From positions 1,584,810 through 1,648,809 of the forward strand of contig NZ_JAANYY010000002.1 in the NCBI RefSeq assembly GCF_012274265.1: a DNA stretch of 64,000 nucleotides. The letters run 5' to 3'. The DNA comes from Sphingopyxis microcysteis (GTDB lineage Bacteria; Pseudomonadota; Alphaproteobacteria; Sphingomonadales; Sphingomonadaceae). Positions 1-8,210 of this stretch are shown here, piece after piece. Position numbers and translations under genes: made by a program. The notes below the pieces were generated by a model, which saw only the letters and a program-made list of their open reading frames with translations, was not told the origin of the DNA and ran no database searches. Within the stretch, counting starts at the first letter, position 1. Each line of letters opens with the position of its first letter.

Positions 1-11
1 CCACAGCGGGT

Positions 12-1451
12 TCATGCCGCACACTGGCGCGCGACCGCGACGTCGTCAAAGGGGATGACGCGCATGTCGGCGCCCGCGCCGACGATCTGCCCCTGCTCAT
101 GCCCCTTGCCCGCGATGCAGACGATGTCGTCGGCGCGCGCTTCGGCAATCGCGGCGGCGATCGCGGCGCGGCGATCGCCAATGACCTGCGCGGTGGGCGC
201 ACCGTCGGCGATGGCAGCGCGGATCAGCGCCGGATCCTCGCCGCGCGGATTGTCGTCGGTGATGATCAGCACGTCCGCCTTGGCCGCCGCGACCTTCCCC
301 ATTTCGGGGCGCTTCGCCTGATCGCGGTCGCCGCCGGCGCCGAACACCAGGATCAGCCGCCCCCGCGCATGCGGACGCAGCGCGTCGAGCGCCGCCGCGA
401 TCGCGTCGGGGGTATGCGCATAGTCGACATAAACCGGCGCTCCCGCCTTGGTGATCGCCGCGCGTTCGAGCCGTCCGCGCACCGGCTGCAGCCGCGCCAG
501 ATTACCCAGTGTTTGCGCAACATCGCCGCCGGTCGCGATCACCAGCCCTGCCGACACCAGCGCATTGGCGACCTGATAGGCGCCGATCAGCGGCAGATCG
601 ACCTTATGGGTCCGCTCGCCCGCCGCGATGACGAGCGACTGGCCGAGCTGGGTCGGTTCGCGCGAGATCAGGCGCAGCGCTTCGCCGTGCGCCCCGACCG
701 TCAGCAGGCGGACGCCGCGCGCCTTCACCGTATCGATCACCTGTGCCGAATATTCGTCGTCGGCCCACACCACCGCCGCGCCGTCCTGGTCGACCACCTC
801 GGTAAACAGCCGCAGCTTGGCGGCCAGATAGGCGTCCATCGTGCCATGATAGTCGAGATGGTCATGGCTGAGATTGGTGAACGCCGCCGCCTTTACCGTC
901 AATCCTTCGGTGCGATACTGGTCGAGCCCGTGGCTCGATGCCTCGAACGCCGCATGGCCGACGCCCTCGACGGCCAACCCCGACATGTTGCTGAGGAAGG
1001 TCACGATGTCGGGCGTGGTGAGCCCGGTCGCGGCGCTGTCGACCGAGGTCGTGATCCCCAGCGTGCCGATCGACGCCGCGTTGAACCCCGCCATCCGCCA
1101 CAGCTGGCGCGTCATTTCGACGGTCGAGGTCTTGCCGTTGGTCCCCGTCACCGCAACGCAGGTCGCCGGAAAACGGTGAAAAAAGCGCGCCGCAATATGC
1201 GCGAAAGCGCGGCGCGGATTGGCTTCGGCAATATGCACTGCACCGTCGACGCGGGCTTCGGGCCGTGCGACGACCGCCACCGCCCCGGCCTCGATCGCCG
1301 CGGGAATGAAATCCTCGCCGTTGAATTTCTCGCCAACAAAGGCGCCAAAGACTGTCCCTGGCGCCACTTTGCGATGATCGATGGCGAGGCCGGTGACGAC
1401 CGGGTCGGTGCCCGCACCCCCTTGATCCCCCGTCAGCGCGGACAGGCGCAT
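12..1451 (-). CDS. murE: UDP-MurNAc-tripeptide ligase MurE
   Basis: MurE adds meso-diaminopimelate to UDP-MurNAc-L-Ala-D-Glu in the cytoplasm during peptidoglycan precursor synthesis. The 479-residue product has the Mur-ligase ATP loop GTNGKTS at about residues 103-109. Near residues 400-403 it has DNPR, the signature of family members that use diaminopimelate rather than lysine. A frame extension of eight codons upstream is possible, but the ATG at 1451 shares one base with the ftsI stop (TAATG), which fits translational coupling, so I chose it. It is the last dcw gene visible, and its stop lies 12 bases from the window edge. murF would be expected next, outside the window. Confident. Confidence 0.96.
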   Translation of the reverse strand: MRLSALTGDQGGAGTDPVVTGLAIDHRKVAPGTVFGAFVGEKFNGEDFIPAAIEAGAVAVVARPEARVDGAVHIAEANPRRAFAHIAARFFHRFPATCVAVTGTNGKTSTVEMTRQLWRMAGFNAASIGTLGITTSVDSAATGLTTPDIVTFLSNMSGLAVEGVGHAAFEASSHGLDQYRTEGLTVKAAAFTNLSHDHLDYHGTMDAYLAAKLRLFTEVVDQDGAAVVWADDEYSAQVIDTVKARGVRLLTVGAHGEALRLISREPTQLGQSLVIAAGERTHKVDLPLIGAYQVANALVSAGLVIATGGDVAQTLGNLARLQPVRGRLERAAITKAGAPVYVDYAHTPDAIAAALDALRPHARGRLILVFGAGGDRDQAKRPEMGKVAAAKADVLIITDDNPRGEDPALIRAAIADGAPTAQVIGDRRAAIAAAIAEARADDIVCIAGKGHEQGQIVGAGADMRVIPFDDVAVARQCAA

Positions 1452-3145
1452 TATTCGTCTTCCCCATTTCTCCACAGCAGCGGGGTAAGCTCGGAGACAT
1501 CGACGTCGCGGCTTTCGTCGGGGAATACGCCGAGCATCGGTCCGGCGCGCATCACGACCTTGCTGACCACCGGCGCCGCGGTCCAGCCCGCGGTGCGCTG
1601 GCCCGAGCTATAAGCATTGCCCTTGGGCTCATCGATCATCACCAGCACAACGTAGCGCGGATTATCCATCGGGAAAGCCGCGGCAAAGGTCGCGACGACC
1701 GAGCTACGGCGATAGCCGCCCGCGCCCGGCTTTTCGGCGCTGCCGGTCTTGCCGCCGACGCGGAAGCCCGGCGCTTCGGCTTTCTTGCCGGTGCCGTCCG
1801 ACACGATCAGGCGTAGCAGCTGGCGCATCCGCGCGCTCGTCGCCGCCTTGAACACACGGCGACCCTTCGGCGGCGCCTGATCGCCCAGTTTGGTGATCGT
1901 CGCGGGGCGATAGATGCCGCCGTTGACCAGCGCGGCATAGGCGCTGGCAAGGTGCAGCGGGGTCACCGCGATGCCATGGCCAAAGCCCGTCGTCATCGTG
2001 GTCAGGCGGCCCCAATTCTTGGGCCAGATCGGGAAAGCGCGTTCTTTCAGGTCAATCTTCGGCCGCGTGTTGAAATCGAGCTTGCGGAACATCGCCTCCA
2101 TATTCTCGCGCCCCAGCTCGTCGGAAATCCGCGCCGTGGTGATGTTCGAGCTATGGATCAGCGTTTCGGGGACGTTCAGCCAGCGGTTCGAGGGGTGGCT
2201 GTCGCGGATGCGAAAGCCCGCGATCGCCAGCGGCGCGGTCGCGTCATAACGCCGCGCCATGCTGGTCACCGTTCCCGCGTCGATCGCGGCAGCCACCGTC
2301 AGCGGCTTGAAGGTCGAACCCAGCTCGTACAGATTATGCGTCACCGCGTTGCGCCGCGCCGCCATATTGTCCGGCGCCAGCTTGTTGGGATTATAGGTTG
2401 GCAGCGACGTCATCGCCGCGATTTCGCCGGTATGGACGTCGAGGATGATGCCCGCGCCGCCGATCGCCTCCAAATTGGTGACCGCCGAGCCCAATTCGCT
2501 TTCGAGCACACCCTGCACCCGCGCATCGATCGACAGCGCCAGCGGCTCGCCGCGGGTAGCCTTGTCGATCAGGCGGCTGTCGAACGCCCCCTCGGCGCCG
2601 GTGACGCCATGCCCCGCCGCATCGGTAAAGCCCAGCACGTGCGCGGCGAGGCTGAGCTGCGGATACAGCCGCTCTTTCTCGCGCGGGAAGTCGAAACCGA
2701 CGTCGCCGATCGCGTTCACCGCCGCGACCTGATCGGGCAGCGCGCGGCGGCGGATATAGGTCGGGCGCGGCCCGCTCACCTTGGCCAACAGCTCGGCGCG
2801 CGATATGTCCGGGAATATCTTGTGCAGTTCGTCGGCCAGATATTGCCGATTGTTGAGCAGCTTTTCCGGAACGACGCGGATCGAATAGCCGTCGATCGTC
2901 CGCGCCAGCGGGATGCCGTTGCGATCGACAATGTCCGCGCGCGCCGGAAGGAAGGCGGTCGATGCCGAACCGTTGCGCGACGACGTGTCGAACATCGCGA
3001 AATAGAGCAACCGCATCGACACCAGAAAAAACGCCGCCATGAACAGCAGCATCAGGATCATCAGGCGCTGCTGCGCGGTCAGCAAAATCTGTTGCCGCAC
3101 CCCAGCGGTACGCACCCGGGTCGGACGGACGACCAGCGTGTTCAT
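1451..3145 (-). CDS. ftsI: Division transpeptidase FtsI (PBP3)
   Basis: FtsI is the monofunctional class B penicillin-binding protein that cross-links septal peptidoglycan in the divisome. The 564-residue product has a cytoplasmic N-terminus and one membrane helix at about residues 28-50. A PBP dimerisation region follows, then the transpeptidase motifs in the right order: STFK at 277-280 (serine nucleophile), SSN at 332-334 and KTGS at 466-469. It starts in an ATGA overlap with ftsL and runs into murE by one base, so all three are probably translated as a coupled set. The length is normal for alphaproteobacterial PBP3. Confidence 0.96.
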   Translation of the reverse strand: MNTLVVRPTRVRTAGVRQQILLTAQQRLMILMLLFMAAFFLVSMRLLYFAMFDTSSRNGSASTAFLPARADIVDRNGIPLARTIDGYSIRVVPEKLLNNRQYLADELHKIFPDISRAELLAKVSGPRPTYIRRRALPDQVAAVNAIGDVGFDFPREKERLYPQLSLAAHVLGFTDAAGHGVTGAEGAFDSRLIDKATRGEPLALSIDARVQGVLESELGSAVTNLEAIGGAGIILDVHTGEIAAMTSLPTYNPNKLAPDNMAARRNAVTHNLYELGSTFKPLTVAAAIDAGTVTSMARRYDATAPLAIAGFRIRDSHPSNRWLNVPETLIHSSNITTARISDELGRENMEAMFRKLDFNTRPKIDLKERAFPIWPKNWGRLTTMTTGFGHGIAVTPLHLASAYAALVNGGIYRPATITKLGDQAPPKGRRVFKAATSARMRQLLRLIVSDGTGKKAEAPGFRVGGKTGSAEKPGAGGYRRSSVVATFAAAFPMDNPRYVVLVMIDEPKGNAYSSGQRTAGWTAAPVVSKVVMRAGPMLGVFPDESRDVDVSELTPLLWRNGEDE

Positions 3146-3735
3146 CGGGTGGGCTTCCCTCCTGCGGCTTCGGCGGCGGCGGCACGCTTCAGATCGGCGA
3201 GCGTCGATTCGGCAAGCAACTGGTCCTCGATCATCTTGAGCTGCTCGCGGCGGCGCGTCGGCGCCATGCGCGGCGCGGCGTCGCTGCGAATGCCCGTTTC
3301 GGCCTGCGCCAGCACGACGGGCTTCGCCGCAGCGGGCTTTGCTGCGACCGGGCTTTCCTGGGGCGCGGCGGGCACGGCAACCGGCGAAACCATCGCCATC
3401 AGCACCGGCGCAACCTCGTTGGCGCCGCGCGCGCGCGGCAGGCGGTCGAGCGACGCCAGCTGGCGCTCGCTCTCCAGATATTGCCCCGCACCCGGGGCCG
3501 AATAGCCAAAGGTGTCAGCGTTCCACTGCTCCAGCTGGCGCATGGAGGCGCGCACCGCGAGCTCGGATTCGAGGTAGCGGATATTGTCGCGGCTGCGCTC
3601 GATCTCTTTTTCGATCCGCGTCAGTTCGCTGCGCGTCGCCGCGACCTTGAGCGACACCGGATAGAGCATCATCGCACAGATCAGCACCAGCAGGACCAGT
3701 CCGATCCCTTGAAGTTTGCGCGCCGCCATCAGCAT
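3142..3735 (-). CDS. ftsL: FtsL-like division protein
   Basis: This is a 197-residue bitopic protein between rsmH and ftsI, the usual position of ftsL. It has a membrane helix at about residues 11-29. A heptad-like charged stretch follows (about 33-70), consistent with the coiled coil by which FtsL pairs with FtsB. The remainder is an Ala/Pro-rich tail that is long for the family. Sequence identity of FtsL proteins is low, so the call rests on position and topology. The ATG at 3735 has GGAGG seven bases upstream and overlaps the rsmH stop by seven bases. An in-frame ATG at 3729 is possible but has worse spacing. Confidence 0.8.
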   Translation of the reverse strand: MLMAARKLQGIGLVLLVLICAMMLYPVSLKVAATRSELTRIEKEIERSRDNIRYLESELAVRASMRQLEQWNADTFGYSAPGAGQYLESERQLASLDRLPRARGANEVAPVLMAMVSPVAVPAAPQESPVAAKPAAAKPVVLAQAETGIRSDAAPRMAPTRRREQLKMIEDQLLAESTLADLKRAAAAEAAGGKPTR

Positions 3736-4721
3736 GAGATCGCCTCCTTCATATTGGATTGACCCGGCCAGGCCGGGGCTGCCGTCCGCACCGCGCTGCG
3801 CAGCGTTGCCGATCGGGCGCGCGGGTTGCGCGCCTCTTCGGCCTTGCTCGGCCGCACTTTGCGCGCCGGCGTTTCGAAGGTGGCGGCCCGCGCCAGAGGG
3901 AGCGGCGCGGGCCGGTGACGCGAACCGGCGGCATCGCTTCCGCTCCGTTCGCGCAGAAAATTCTTCACAATGCGGTCTTCGGTGCTGTGAAAGCTGACCA
4001 CCGCCAACCGGCCGCCCGGGCGGAGCAACCGTTCGGCAGCGGCCAGCCCCGCGACCAACTCGTCGAGTTCGGAATTGATGTGGATGCGGATCGCCTGAAA
4101 GCTTTTGGTCGAAGGGTCCTTGGGCGCACCCGGCGGATGGCGCAGCGCCTTGCGGACCACTGCGGCCAGTTCAGCGGTACGCGTCAGCGGCCGCGCGGCA
4201 ACGATCGCGCGCGCAACGCGGCGCGACTGACGCTCGTCGCCATAATGGAACAGCACGTCGGCGATCTCGGTTTCATCGGCGCGGTTCAGCCAGTCGGCGG
4301 CGCTTTCGCCTTCCTGCGCCATGCGCATGTCGAGCGGGCCGTCCTTCTGGAACGAAAAGCCGCGCTCATCGCGGTCAAGCTGCATCGACGACACGCCGAT
4401 GTCGAAGGTGATGCCGTCGACGGCATCGATCCCGCGCTCGGCCAGCAGCCGGTCGATCTCGCCGAAGCGGCCGTGGATCAAGGTCAGCCGGCCATTGGCC
4501 TCCTCGACCAGCGCCTGCCCTTCGGCAATCGCATCGGGATCGCGGTCGCAAGCGACGACATCGGCGCCCGCGGCGAGCATCGCGCGGGTATAGCCGCCCG
4601 CTCCAAAGGTCGCGTCGACGTGACACTCGCCCGGCGTGATCGCGAGTGCGGCAACGACTTCGTCGCGCAGGACGGGGTCATGGCGCGGATCGCGGGGCAG
4701 CGCGGCGGAAAGGTCGCTCAT
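3729..4721 (-). CDS. rsmH: 16S rRNA m4C1402 methyltransferase RsmH
   Basis: RsmH (MraW) methylates N4 of C1402 in the 16S rRNA decoding centre using S-adenosylmethionine. The 330-residue product opens with the family pattern [10 protein letters not shown]. The SAM-binding motif [11 protein letters not shown] follows near residue 30. Later come the GISSMQLD-type and [11 protein letters not shown] motifs of the MraW family, the first seen here as GVSSMQLD. The reading frame extends 31 codons upstream, but the ATG at 4721 sits in an ATGA overlap with mraZ and precedes the conserved start of the family. Confidence 0.95.
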   Translation of the reverse strand: MSDLSAALPRDPRHDPVLRDEVVAALAITPGECHVDATFGAGGYTRAMLAAGADVVACDRDPDAIAEGQALVEEANGRLTLIHGRFGEIDRLLAERGIDAVDGITFDIGVSSMQLDRDERGFSFQKDGPLDMRMAQEGESAADWLNRADETEIADVLFHYGDERQSRRVARAIVAARPLTRTAELAAVVRKALRHPPGAPKDPSTKSFQAIRIHINSELDELVAGLAAAERLLRPGGRLAVVSFHSTEDRIVKNFLRERSGSDAAGSRHRPAPLPLARAATFETPARKVRPSKAEEARNPRARSATLRSAVRTAAPAWPGQSNMKEAISC

Positions 4722-5218
4722 TTCCGCCCCTTCCCTTTCGTCGCATCCCACGCCGCGGCAAGCCGCTGCAGCACCGGATCGGCGTCGGCGCATTCGACGA
4801 GCGTCGGCAACCACCAGATTTCGAAACGACGGCCCGATCCGACAAAGGCGGTCGCACCGACATCGCCAACGCGGTCACGGTGGGTAAAGCCGGGCAGGAA
4901 CCGACCGCTGTCGTCCAGTGCATAGGCCTCGGTATAGCTGAAGCGCTTCTTGAACTCGGCGTCTTCGTCGAAATCGAGATTGCGGGCGCGCGCGGTGTCG
5001 CGATCACGCTCGATCTCGCTGTTCAGCCGGTCATATTGATCGTGGCCATAGGCGACGAGGCAGGGCAGCTTTTCATGGAAACCGACCCAAAGCACGCGCT
5101 GGCCGTCCGCAGTAAGGGGCACATTGTTGCGGAACTGTGAGGGGACGGCGATGCGTCCCTTGCCATCGATCGCAGCGAAGCTGGTGCCTGCATATTGGCC
5201 GGGCGTCACAATCGCCAT
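4718..5218 (-). CDS. mraZ: Transcriptional regulator MraZ
   Basis: MraZ is the first gene of the dcw cluster. It is a DNA-binding protein with two SpoVT/AbrB-type half-domains that in other bacteria represses its own operon. The 166-residue product shows the first swapped-hairpin motif [16 protein letters not shown] near residues 14-29. The second half has the [14 protein letters not shown] repeat. The stop overlaps the rsmH start (ATGA). The upstream 275 bases carry a phased GGGG array that is a plausible target of this protein. Confidence 0.95.
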   Translation of the reverse strand: MAIVTPGQYAGTSFAAIDGKGRIAVPSQFRNNVPLTADGQRVLWVGFHEKLPCLVAYGHDQYDRLNSEIERDRDTARARNLDFDEDAEFKKRFSYTEAYALDDSGRFLPGFTHRDRVGDVGATAFVGSGRRFEIWWLPTLVECADADPVLQRLAAAWDATKGKGRK

Positions 5219-5342
5219 CGCTCTGCCCTCCCCCTATGCGCCACCGGGCAATAATTCCCTGGCCCCGAAATCGCATGATTCCAGTTGGTTCGGTGTCGGT
5301 GGAGATTGCCCCTCTCCGATTCCTGACTATCAACTATAGATC

Positions 5343-5390
5343 GGGGTGAAAAGGGGTAATTTGGGGCAAAATAGGGAATCTACTCCCTAT
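5343..5390. promoter_or_regulatory. Candidate MraZ operator array
   Basis: On the plus strand GGGG occurs at 5343, 5353 and 5363, followed by GGG at 5374, so the runs recur almost exactly every 10 bp. MraZ operators described in other bacteria are direct TGGG-type repeats with 10-bp spacing. The last run is part of an inverted repeat ATAGGGA-N6-TCCCTAT at 5371-5390. The array lies about 125-170 bp upstream of the mraZ start. Its orientation is opposite to the gene, which I cannot check against known sites. The rest of the 5219-5493 gap shows nothing else clear. Confidence 0.45.
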
Positions 5391-5493
5391 TTGCCGCAAA
5401 ATGCCCGATTCCATGGTCAAAACGCGGTCGGCACCGATCGGCGGACCGCAAACCGCAGCCTTTTCGGAGCAAAATCGGGTCGAAAAAGACGCC

Positions 5494-6657
5494 TCAGTTG
5501 GCGCGCGCGCGAATCCACAGCGGCTGCAGCGGCGCGACTCCGGCGCCAGGCCACAGCCGCGCCGCCAACCATTCGATGGTGTCGGCCCGCCGCAGATGAT
5601 GTGCACCAGGCACCAATGGCGACCACAGCGGCGCAAACAGCAGATCGGCATCGCCCACGAGCCAGGCCTCACCCGCGCCGATCGGGCATCGTGCAACGCG
5701 GCGATCGGCGAAACTGCGGCACCGCGGCGGCAACCCCTCGAACGCCCCCGCGCTCGACAGGCGCAGCCGCGCGCCGTCGACCGCGATCGCCGACACCGCA
5801 TTATCGCCGGTCGGCGCAGACCCGAGCACCACCCCCCAATGATCGAGCAGCGGGGTTAGCAGGCTGGTGACCGGCGGATTGCGAGGATCGCCGAGCGGAT
5901 GGCGCGCAGGCCAGCCCGACAGCGCGTCGGCCAGCAGCACGGCCTTGCCGCCGCCCCGGACAAAAGCGTCGATCGCGACCAGTTCCCGCGGCGCCAGCGC
6001 GCGTGGGTGTGCGATCAGCAGCGTTCCGCGGGGCGGCGGCACCTGTTCGGCCAAGCTGTCCACCAGCGCCACCGGTCCCAACGCCTCCAGCCGGGCCAGT
6101 GCCGGATCATCCTCGGCGCCGGACGAAATGATCGCGGCGATATCGCCGCTACCCGACCAGCGCAGCGGCAGTCCGGTGAGCATTGTCGCGGCCGGGGTGC
6201 CCGCCGCGGCCAACGCGGGCCGATAAAGTGCCGCGAGCAACATATGTCCGGCCGCGAACCAGCCGGTGACCAGCACCAATCCGGCGAACCACGGCAGCCA
6301 TCGCACCCGCCAACGCCGTTGCACCAGCCGGTCGGCAACCCATGCCGCGGCGGCACCCAACACACCGACCAGCGCCAGTTGCCGCCACCCCGCTGAACCC
6401 GCCAAGACGAGCCCGAGCAGCGCTTGCGCCCCGAGCAACAGGCCGAGCACCGTCAATGCGTTGAACCGCCGCGACGCGGTTTCGTCGCCGCGCTGCCAGA
6501 CCGCGAGCAGCAGCATCGCCAAAGCCAGTATCGGCAGCGCAAGCGCAGGATCGATCCGGCCGAGCAGCGCCTGCCCGCCGACAATCCACGCCAGCAACAG
6601 CGTCAAGGCAGCGATGGAGATAGTGCGCGCCACCGAACGGCGCGTCCAAGTGGTCAC
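5494..6657 (-). CDS. Membrane protein with GldG/DUF4350-like domain
   Basis: This 387-residue protein has about four N-terminal hydrophobic segments (roughly residues 10-135). A soluble region follows that includes an alpha/beta-looking stretch, LLIAHPRALAPRELVAIDAF, and then RGGGKAVLLAD. That pattern resembles the extracytoplasmic domain of GldG-type ABC auxiliary proteins and DUF4350 proteins. It starts with GTG in a GTGA overlap with the preceding 128-residue membrane protein, which in turn overlaps cysK. It therefore belongs to that three-gene unit. No ABC permease or ATPase partner is adjacent. The function is unknown and the domain call is tentative. Confidence 0.6.
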   Translation of the reverse strand: MTTWTRRSVARTISIAALTLLLAWIVGGQALLGRIDPALALPILALAMLLLAVWQRGDETASRRFNALTVLGLLLGAQALLGLVLAGSAGWRQLALVGVLGAAAAWVADRLVQRRWRVRWLPWFAGLVLVTGWFAAGHMLLAALYRPALAAAGTPAATMLTGLPLRWSGSGDIAAIISSGAEDDPALARLEALGPVALVDSLAEQVPPPRGTLLIAHPRALAPRELVAIDAFVRGGGKAVLLADALSGWPARHPLGDPRNPPVTSLLTPLLDHWGVVLGSAPTGDNAVSAIAVDGARLRLSSAGAFEGLPPRCRSFADRRVARCPIGAGEAWLVGDADLLFAPLWSPLVPGAHHLRRADTIEWLAARLWPGAGVAPLQPLWIRARAN

Positions 6658-7040
6658 GGGGCGGATTTGCGCGCGCGCTGCAATTCGGGGTCGGGTTCCA
6701 GGTCGGGGACGGTGGCTGGCGACGGCGCCGCCTGCGGCACCTTGATCTCGGTCGCGGCATTTTCGTCCTTCGTCGAAGGCGATACCGGCTGGACCCCCAA
6801 TTCTTCGAGCGGCGCGCCGCTGCCCTTTTCTTCGCCCGGCATCTTCACATCGGCGGAGGCCGCAGCGTCGCTCTCGACATTTTCGCGCGCACGATCGCCG
6901 ATCAGCCCCGCCATGCCGACGAGCAGCAGCACGGTGAGCACGCCAGCGATACCGATCTGCAACCGCCGCATCGTGTCGTTGACCGGCGCGGGCGGCACCG
7001 GCGGCGGCACCGCCTGCTTGTCGGTGCGGATCTGGATCAT
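6654..7040 (-). CDS. Small single-pass membrane protein, unknown function
   Basis: This 128-residue protein has a Pro-rich cytoplasmic N-terminus and one strongly hydrophobic helix at about residues 31-50. An acidic, Pro/Ala-rich periplasmic tail follows. I do not recognise the family. It starts at an ATG in an ATGA overlap with the end of cysK. It ends in a GTGA overlap with the GldG-like gene, so it is very likely translated from the cysK transcript. A longer frame upstream runs antiparallel to no known motif and lacks its own signal, so I placed the start at 7040. Confidence 0.7.
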   Translation of the reverse strand: MIQIRTDKQAVPPPVPPAPVNDTMRRLQIGIAGVLTVLLLVGMAGLIGDRARENVESDAAASADVKMPGEEKGSGAPLEELGVQPVSPSTKDENAATEIKVPQAAPSPATVPDLEPDPELQRARKSAP

Positions 7041-8017
7041 GCTGCCGCCTCCGTCAGACCTTTGCTCGCCAGCCATTCGGGGTTGTAGAGCGTCGACAGA
7101 TAGCGGAACCCGCTGTCGCACAGGATGGTTGCGATCCGTTTGCCGGGCCCCAACTGCCGCGCGAGCGCCATCGCCCCGGCGACATTGATCCCCGACGACA
7201 GCCCCAGGCACAGCCCTTCCTCGTCGAGCAACTGCCGTACGACCTTCAACCCTTCGGCATCCGATATGCGGAACTGGGTGTCGATCGGCGCCCCGTCGAG
7301 GTTCGCGGTGATGCGGTTCTGGCCGATTCCCTCGGCAACGCTGCTGCCCTCGGCCTTCAACTCGCCACACTGGTAATAATTGTAGAGGCCCGCACCGTGC
7401 GGATCGGTCAATGCAATGACGATATCGCTGTTCTTGGCCTTCAGCCCCAGCCCGGTCCCTGCGATCGTGCCGCCGGTTCCCGCGGCGCAGGTAAAGCCGT
7501 CGATGCGCCCGTCCATCTGCGCCCAGATTTCCTCCGCCGTCCCCATCACATGCGATTTGCGGTTGGCGATATTGTCGAACTGGTTGGCCCAGATCGCATT
7601 GTCGGTCTCCTCAGCGATGCGGCGCGAGGTATGGACGAAATGGCCGGGATTGGCGAATGGCGCGGGCGGCACGAGCACCAGCTCGGCACCCAGCGCGCGG
7701 ATCGTCGCCATCTTCTCGGCGCTCTGGTTGTCGGGCATGACGATGATGGTCTTGTACCCCAGCGCGTTACCGACCAGCGCCAGCCCAATGCCGGTGTTGC
7801 CCGCGGTCCCCTCGACGATCGTTCCGCCGGGACGCAGGCTGCCGTTCGCTTCGGCGTCGCGGACGATATACAGCGCGGCGCGGTCCTTCACCGAACCGCC
7901 GGGATTGGCATATTCGCACTTGCCCCAGATCTCGCAGCCCGTGGCTTCGCTCGGCCCCTTCAGCAGCACCAGCGGGGTGTTGCCGATCAGGTCGAGGCTG
8001 TTTGCAGCTATAGTCAT
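7037..8017 (-). CDS. cysK: Cysteine synthase A
   Basis: This PLP-dependent O-acetylserine sulfhydrylase makes cysteine from O-acetylserine and sulfide. The 326-residue product has the fold-type II signature NPGGSVKDRAA with the cofactor lysine at residue 44. Substrate-binding TAGNTG follows near residue 70, and the phosphate-binding loop GTGGTIAG lies further on. It is the first gene of a coupled three-gene unit and is divergent from the zinc-type TonB receptor across a gap of about 190 bp. The membrane proteins downstream have no obvious link to sulfur metabolism. Confidence 0.94.
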   Translation of the reverse strand: MTIAANSLDLIGNTPLVLLKGPSEATGCEIWGKCEYANPGGSVKDRAALYIVRDAEANGSLRPGGTIVEGTAGNTGIGLALVGNALGYKTIIVMPDNQSAEKMATIRALGAELVLVPPAPFANPGHFVHTSRRIAEETDNAIWANQFDNIANRKSHVMGTAEEIWAQMDGRIDGFTCAAGTGGTIAGTGLGLKAKNSDIVIALTDPHGAGLYNYYQCGELKAEGSSVAEGIGQNRITANLDGAPIDTQFRISDAEGLKVVRQLLDEEGLCLGLSSGINVAGAMALARQLGPGKRIATILCDSGFRYLSTLYNPEWLASKGLTEAAA

Positions 8018-8152
8018 GCCCCTGATCTAGGGCCGCGCCCCCGGCCTCGCAAGACAGCTTCGCTTAGCGCCGCCATGATCGGCCTTTGTCGATAAACGGG
8101 CGCCCGCTTCCGACCAACGACCACGCAGGCGCGACGACCGGGGGTTGCCACT

Positions 8153-8170
8153 GTGACAGTATATCATTAC
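8153..8170. promoter_or_regulatory. Candidate Fur-family (Zur) operator
   Basis: The 18-mer GTGACAGTATATCATTAC is an imperfect dyad (GT-A---TA/TA---T-AC) centred on TATA, 41 bases before the receptor start. Fur-family metal regulators bind AT-centred dyads of about this size, and the downstream receptor looks zinc-specific. The match is weak and based on symmetry, not on a species consensus. Confidence 0.3.
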
Positions 8171-8210
8171 TGGAGCCCGCACAGATCGTTTCAGAACAGG
8201 ACTTTCCCCC

